In this document: positions 59,668 through 64,000 of the stretch, in pieces
Numbering within the stretch: position 1 is the first letter of the stretch
Layout: each line of letters begins with the position of its first letter
Origin: Margaritispora aquatica
Lineage: Eukaryota > Ascomycota > Leotiomycetes > Helotiales > Discinellaceae
Assembly (NCBI GenBank): GCA_007644065.1
Contig: VJWN01000007.1
Location: forward strand, 2,138,167-2,202,166
Direction of reading: 5' to 3'
Length of the DNA stretch: 64,000 nt
Program-made: the position numbers and the translations under genes
Notes under the pieces: model-generated
Told to the model about the DNA's origin: nothing
Seen by the model: the letters and a program-made list of their open reading frames with translations, nothing else
Databases searched by the model: none

Positions 59668-62262
59668 TCAGATCTTTTGGATGGGATGCTCGTACCCTGC
59701 GCGAATCATATAATTGTCGATCTCAGTCAGTCCATCTGTCTCCAGGCTCTCCATCAGCTCTATCTGCTGTTCCTGACTCAGACTTCCCTGCCGCATGTCT
59801 ATGTCGTAGTTCATCTCTCCGAAAAGTACCGAGGAGCCGCCAAATGCATAGGCAGTAGGTTGCATGAAATACGATGAATCTGCTATAGCAGGTTGGTGCA
59901 TCATTGGAAGGGGTGGTTGAGATACGGGCTGTGATTCAGCAATCATTGGATTCCAAGCATTAGGAAGCGACTGAGAATGCGTAAATTCCGGAGGAAAGTA
60001 GCTGAACCGTCGGTCTTGCGAGCTGGATGGTGCTGCAAAAATAGAATTCGATCTAAAGGATGGTTGAGGTGGTGGCATGGAACCAAAATCAAAGTTCTGT
60101 GAAATAGGTTCGGGTGCTTGATTGAAGACGTAACCGAATTGTGGAGGAGAGTGAAACGTCGTGTTAGAATATGCAAGAGAGCCTGTCGTTGCACTAGAGT
60201 GCTCTGAGGCTGAAGGAGAATTCGCATCAGTCAGTGAGACTGGCGAAGTAGCAGAGAGTGATGATGGTGCTAGAGAAGATTCTCTAGTGTCGTAGCTTCT
60301 TAGACACGCCGTTGCTAGCTTTGAATATAGCTCTGATGCAGCTGCGGTGCCAGGCCAGCGCTCATGGCACTTGATGATAATATCAAGGGCAGTGTTGATG
60401 TCGTCCTCGAGCTCTTCTTTGCTATGCAACTCGCGAACCTCGGGGTAAGAAGTAGACCATAAAATTGTATTGATAGCCTGAAATAAAGTCAAGACAAATA
60501 TCCAGGTGATATCAACCATTGCAGTTGCCATTTGGTTACTCTGATTCTTTACATTAATCGAGGCAGCTTCGTAACATCTTAATGCCGATCGAGCAGATGG
60601 TTTCGGAACTTGGGGAGATGGCCTCAAAAGGGTTACTATCATACTGTTGGCTCTTCCCGCAAACCTAGAAAGAGTTAGTCGAGGTAAGTTTTACACATCT
60701 TGTCAAACAAACCATGGCCGGCTCCAAGCAGGACTAGCAGGTGCAGCTTCAGTCCAATCCTTGATCTTCTGCTGCATCTGTATGTACCATGGATGATCCT
60801 CACTCTTTGGCTCAGGGCGCTTCTTCTGATAAAGAACTCGCCTCATCTCGGCCTGAAGAAGTCTCATTCGAAGAAAATGGATTGCAACTGTTTTCTTCTC
60901 CGAGACTGGTCCTGGCAGGATTCCTTCAGCGGTTATGTATTCATCGTCTATAGGTTCGAAGAAGCCGACATCGACATGATCCTGCCCTGTAGCGAATGCG
61001 TTCGGACGGCCCATACTGTGAGCAAGGCCAAATTCCATAGATAGAATGATCCAAGACAGTCTTCGTCTCATATCAAGCTGCAAAGGATCAACCATACCAA
61101 GTGGCTGCACAATTGTCTTCTCTTCAGTCAAACCGAGTTGTTGACAGAGCCTAGTAGCTAAGCCCACAATATAGTAAATGGCAGTCCGAGTAGGAGTCAA
61201 CAACGAATATTGTGCAATAAGGACAAGGCATTGCAGCGTCTTCAGATCCTTTGAACGAATAACATCCTCCATATATACCATCGAAGCTAGGTAATAGCTG
61301 TCTGCTAAACCCGCGTACTGAGGGTCCAGCTTCTGCATAGAGATAGCAAGCATCATTCGAACCACAAAATTCTTGTAGGGGTCAGTACTACCATCATACA
61401 CTTCTTGCATATCTTTGGCGAATGTGGGCTCATGGAGCGTGGGCATAAGATATTGAGCTGTAAAAGGTAAGAATTGGCATAGCGACTAGAGCATGACATA
61501 TACATATGAAAATGAAAGAGGTATTAATTCATATAGCACATTCTTGCCTAACTCACCTTTTTGATTAAATACCTCCACCAATTTATCCGTCACTAATCGA
61601 CTTGGTAATGTTTGTGCTGCAACGGCACTGATCATTGGATATGATTTTTTCCTTCCAGCAGAGGATTCTGGTGATTGTACAGGTGTTCGTCGATGTCGGA
61701 TCTCAGGCACAAGCTCACGAATCGTCCTCGAATCCGTATATTTCTTCGCTTCTTCCATAACCAGACGTGTCATAGCAATACCACTTGATGGCCCAAGAAA
61801 CCGTGGCGTCTCATCATCTTCGTCAAGTCTAACAAGTCCGCCCGGCCTGACGATATCTTCTGTTTCCAATTCACCATCTTCCTCAACATATTGGCCAAGT
61901 TCTGCTTCTAAAGCCCTCACTTTGTCCTGAAGACGAATCACATAAGTTCGAGATATTTTCTTTCCCTTTGTTGTGTCAAAATATTCGCATATAGCACCAG
62001 CTCTTTCGCACGGCAAACATCTTGGGAGGTTCGGATCACATCTTGTCTTCCTCTACTGATCATCAGCACGCAATGCATCAAATATATGGATCATTGCAAT
62101 GCGACGCACCTGGCGACATCTACAACATGCTGTTAATGTATGCGCAATCCTTGGAGAGTGATCATCGCTTTCATGGCTGCTCTCCCGAATATTCGGCGAC
62201 TTGGCTTCGTGAGCTCTATTCACAGAGCTCTGCGCCGATCGTATTAGATCTGCCGTGTCCAT
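59668..62262 (-). CDS. Zn(II)2Cys6 fungal transcription factor
   Basis: Four exons, 62262-62110, 62052-61557, 61457-60713 and 60664-59668, give 796 residues. The binuclear zinc cluster is complete and split by the first intron: Cys46-x2-Cys49-x6-Cys56-x6-Cys63-x2-Cys66-x6-Cys73. A linker (DTTKGKKISRTYV) and a short coiled coil (IRLQDKVRALEAEL) follow, as in dimeric Gal4-class regulators. The fungal-specific transcription factor domain spans about 215-465 (LMPTLHEPTFAKDM, VGLATRLCQQLGL, DMRRRLSWIILSMEFGLAHSMGRP). The C-terminal third is Ser/Pro/Gln-rich, a likely activation region. The start is taken at the first ATG of the frame; an upstream non-coding exon is possible. No target genes can be inferred from the neighbours. 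Confidence 0.92.
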
Positions 62263-64000
62263 TGACCCCTCTATATGGTGTTTCTGGTTGATATAGGATG
62301 AGGCGGGTTTGATAGTAGATTGCTGCTTGCGGGCTTCATCATCATCGAGGGTTCGCAATTGTAACACTGTATACGGGCCAGTGGCCTTGCGCGATCGAAG
62401 AGGGGGGGAAGAACGGACAGCACAGTGTTCCACCACCAGTTCAAAGTGTGTTGAACAGGAAGTTCTAAAAGTGCACTTGAGTTGTCATTTCAGAGTCCGT
62501 CTAAAGGCTAGGCTGAGTACTGAAAAGGACGGTCGAGTTGGTGTGACCTCGAAGAAAGATGTTAAGGTAGGAAGGGGTCTGTGTCGCTGATTCTCAACCA
62601 AGACGTAAGACTGTACAGTAGAGGAGTGTACTGTAGGAAGACGCACCCCCGCGCCTGGATGGATTTCTCCAATTAGGATCTAGGATTACCTGGGAGTACC
62701 TGTCGGCGCAACCACAAATGCAGGCATAGCCGACAAGATTGTGGTAGAGGACTTGTCTTGACGTTTTGCTCGTGGAAATGGACGCCCAGACCGACAGCAC
62801 CAGTGACAGAATTCTAAGGAGCATATTGCTCGATTTCAGAAGGTCAAACACCCACCCTGAGGAGATTATTGTCCAGAAAATTCAGCATACCGAAACCCTG
62901 CGTGCTGGTTGCGAGTCTCTATGGGAAAAGAGAAAGTCAGCCAATGATAGCCCAATATCACAAGCCAAGGAAGCTCTGAAAGGATTAGAAAGGTGGATCT
63001 AAAGCCCTACGAATACCGCCACCTTCTCGCCGCTTCAAGGTGAAACTAAATGGCCTCTAGGCTTACGGATGTACAACAAGCTGGTCCAACTTCGTACTCG
63101 CATCTGTAGGAAGCTAGCTTGCTTGCTCCGGTATGGATGACATTTGACATTTTGACGAATTAGGACCACTTAAGGCGAAAAGGAACATAATATCCACCAC
63201 GGCCTCAGCCAGTTTGACACCATTCAAGTGGAGACAATATTCCCATTGCTTTTGCTTCATCTAGAACCACCTACCTCATTGTGAGATCTAGCGAGTGAGG
63301 TGAGAGGAACAAATGTCAGGACGGGTCGGAGTTCAGTGTTAAATCCTTGTCACGAGATCATGGAACGGAGGTCGAAATGCTCCATCCCCCATGTGAGTGA
63401 TAAAGGTGTGGAAGCAGTGGAGCGTAAGGTACGGAGGTACTGTACAGTACAGCACAGTACGAGTTGGTGAAGTGGTTGTGTTGAGAGGACAGGACAGGAG
63501 AGGACAGGAGAGAGAGGACAGGAAATCGTCTGTGCGAGAATGTTTCCTCTTCCCCTCCATCTCCATCTTCGTCTTTCTCCAGTCAAGTCAATCGCTTCTC
63601 ACTCCTCATCACCAACACAACTAGCCTTTCAACATTATATTTATTGAACCACTTTACGGTCATTTTCTCGTTTTGACTTGACGGGATCATCTCAAATCCC
63701 TCAAGATTCTGTATACCCAATCTGGATTCCACAAGTGCTGCATAAGGTAGTGGTTTAGTGTTAGGCCGGTCGACACTATCAAAATCCCCGCGCCATTGAG
63801 CTTCCAGCGATATCTGCATAACGTGGTACAAGTGCTATTGTCAGAACTTAGTTACAACCCGCCTCGGTACTTTCTTTCAACCTCTACAGTTTTCTCGAGA
63901 GCCCTATATTTTAGGTTGAAAAAGGCTGCTCTGGGTATTTGCCGCCGGGTAAGTAAGCGGGAAGTGTAACTAGTTATCGTCTCATTCATGCTATCCTAAG
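62263..64000. other. Upstream region of the transcription factor and right-hand window edge
   Basis: 1.7 kb. It contains the Zn2Cys6 gene promoter and two doubtful small ORFs (a plus-strand one at 62778-63002 and a minus-strand one at 63583-63819 whose 78 codons show no known domain), plus short GAGGACAG-type repeats near 63485-63515. No confident gene reaches the window edge. Confidence 0.5.
62778..63002 (+). CDS. Possible small helical protein, hypothetical
   Basis: A 74-codon ORF starting MDAQTDSTSDRILRSILL and ending KGLERWI. The composition is balanced, charged and helix-prone, with no low-complexity bias, and an A at position -3 of the ATG. It lies divergent from the Zn2Cys6 gene. No family is recognised, and an ORF of this size can arise by chance. 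Confidence 0.3.
   Translation: MDAQTDSTSDRILRSILLDFRRSNTHPEEIIVQKIQHTETLRAGCESLWEKRKSANDSPISQAKEALKGLERWI

Noticed and set aside
63583..63819. 78-codon minus-strand ORF near the window edge
   Set aside because: Starts with ATG after a nearby in-frame stop and has no known domain or splice support; too short to call.

Overview
The window is nuclear DNA of a filamentous ascomycete (Pezizomycotina). The support is many short introns (about 45-110 nt) with GTAAGT-like donors, CTAAC/CTGAT-like branch sites and YAG acceptors, an intron-bearing eukaryotic tRNA-Pro, a Zn(II)2Cys6 regulator, a secreted GH53 galactanase and a secreted DPP IV. The overall look suggests Leotiomycetes, but that placement is an impression and not a demonstration. 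All splice models were built by hand; each keeps reading frame across every junction and gives a full-length protein.

Layout. 0-11 kb: a disordered-N-terminus leucine-rich-repeat protein (-), a coiled-coil protein (+), a 2.4 kb spacer packed with simple repeats, and a BTB-like protein (-). 12-16 kb: a 1266-residue disordered protein (-). 16-22 kb: a gene desert. 22-26 kb: secreted dipeptidyl peptidase IV in seven exons (-), a truncated tRNA-Pro 5' half (-) and an intact tRNA-Pro(UGG) with a 21-nt intron (+). 26-30.7 kb: gene-poor, with a broken Ser/Thr-rich open region. 30.7-36 kb: Iml2/TTC39 (-), divergent proteasome subunit Sem1 (+), and phosphoglycerate kinase (-) convergent with Sem1. 36-44 kb: Mpv17/PMP22 membrane protein, GH53 endo-galactanase and an Rsc7/Swp82 chromatin-remodelling subunit (all -). 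44-49 kb: a second large desert. 49-58.9 kb: ASNSD1-type asparagine synthetase-like protein (-), divergent Vps9 Rab5-GEF (+), a TPR-like conserved protein (+) and a HAD hydrolase (+). 59.7-62.3 kb: a Zn2Cys6 transcription factor (-). 62.3-64 kb: promoter and spacer with two doubtful small ORFs.

How the genes relate. These are mostly unrelated housekeeping genes: glycolysis, proteasome, endosomal trafficking, chromatin remodelling, inclusion clearance. Two are secreted degradative enzymes (DPP IV and galactanase). I see no biosynthetic cluster, intact transposon or defence island. The observations most worth testing are: a possible alternatively spliced PGK C-terminus ending in a PTS1-like tripeptide; the 5'-half tRNA-Pro copy lying inverted beside its intact parent; the shared Iml2/Sem1 promoter; and retention of a weak-donor intron in Vps9 that would delete most of its catalytic domain.
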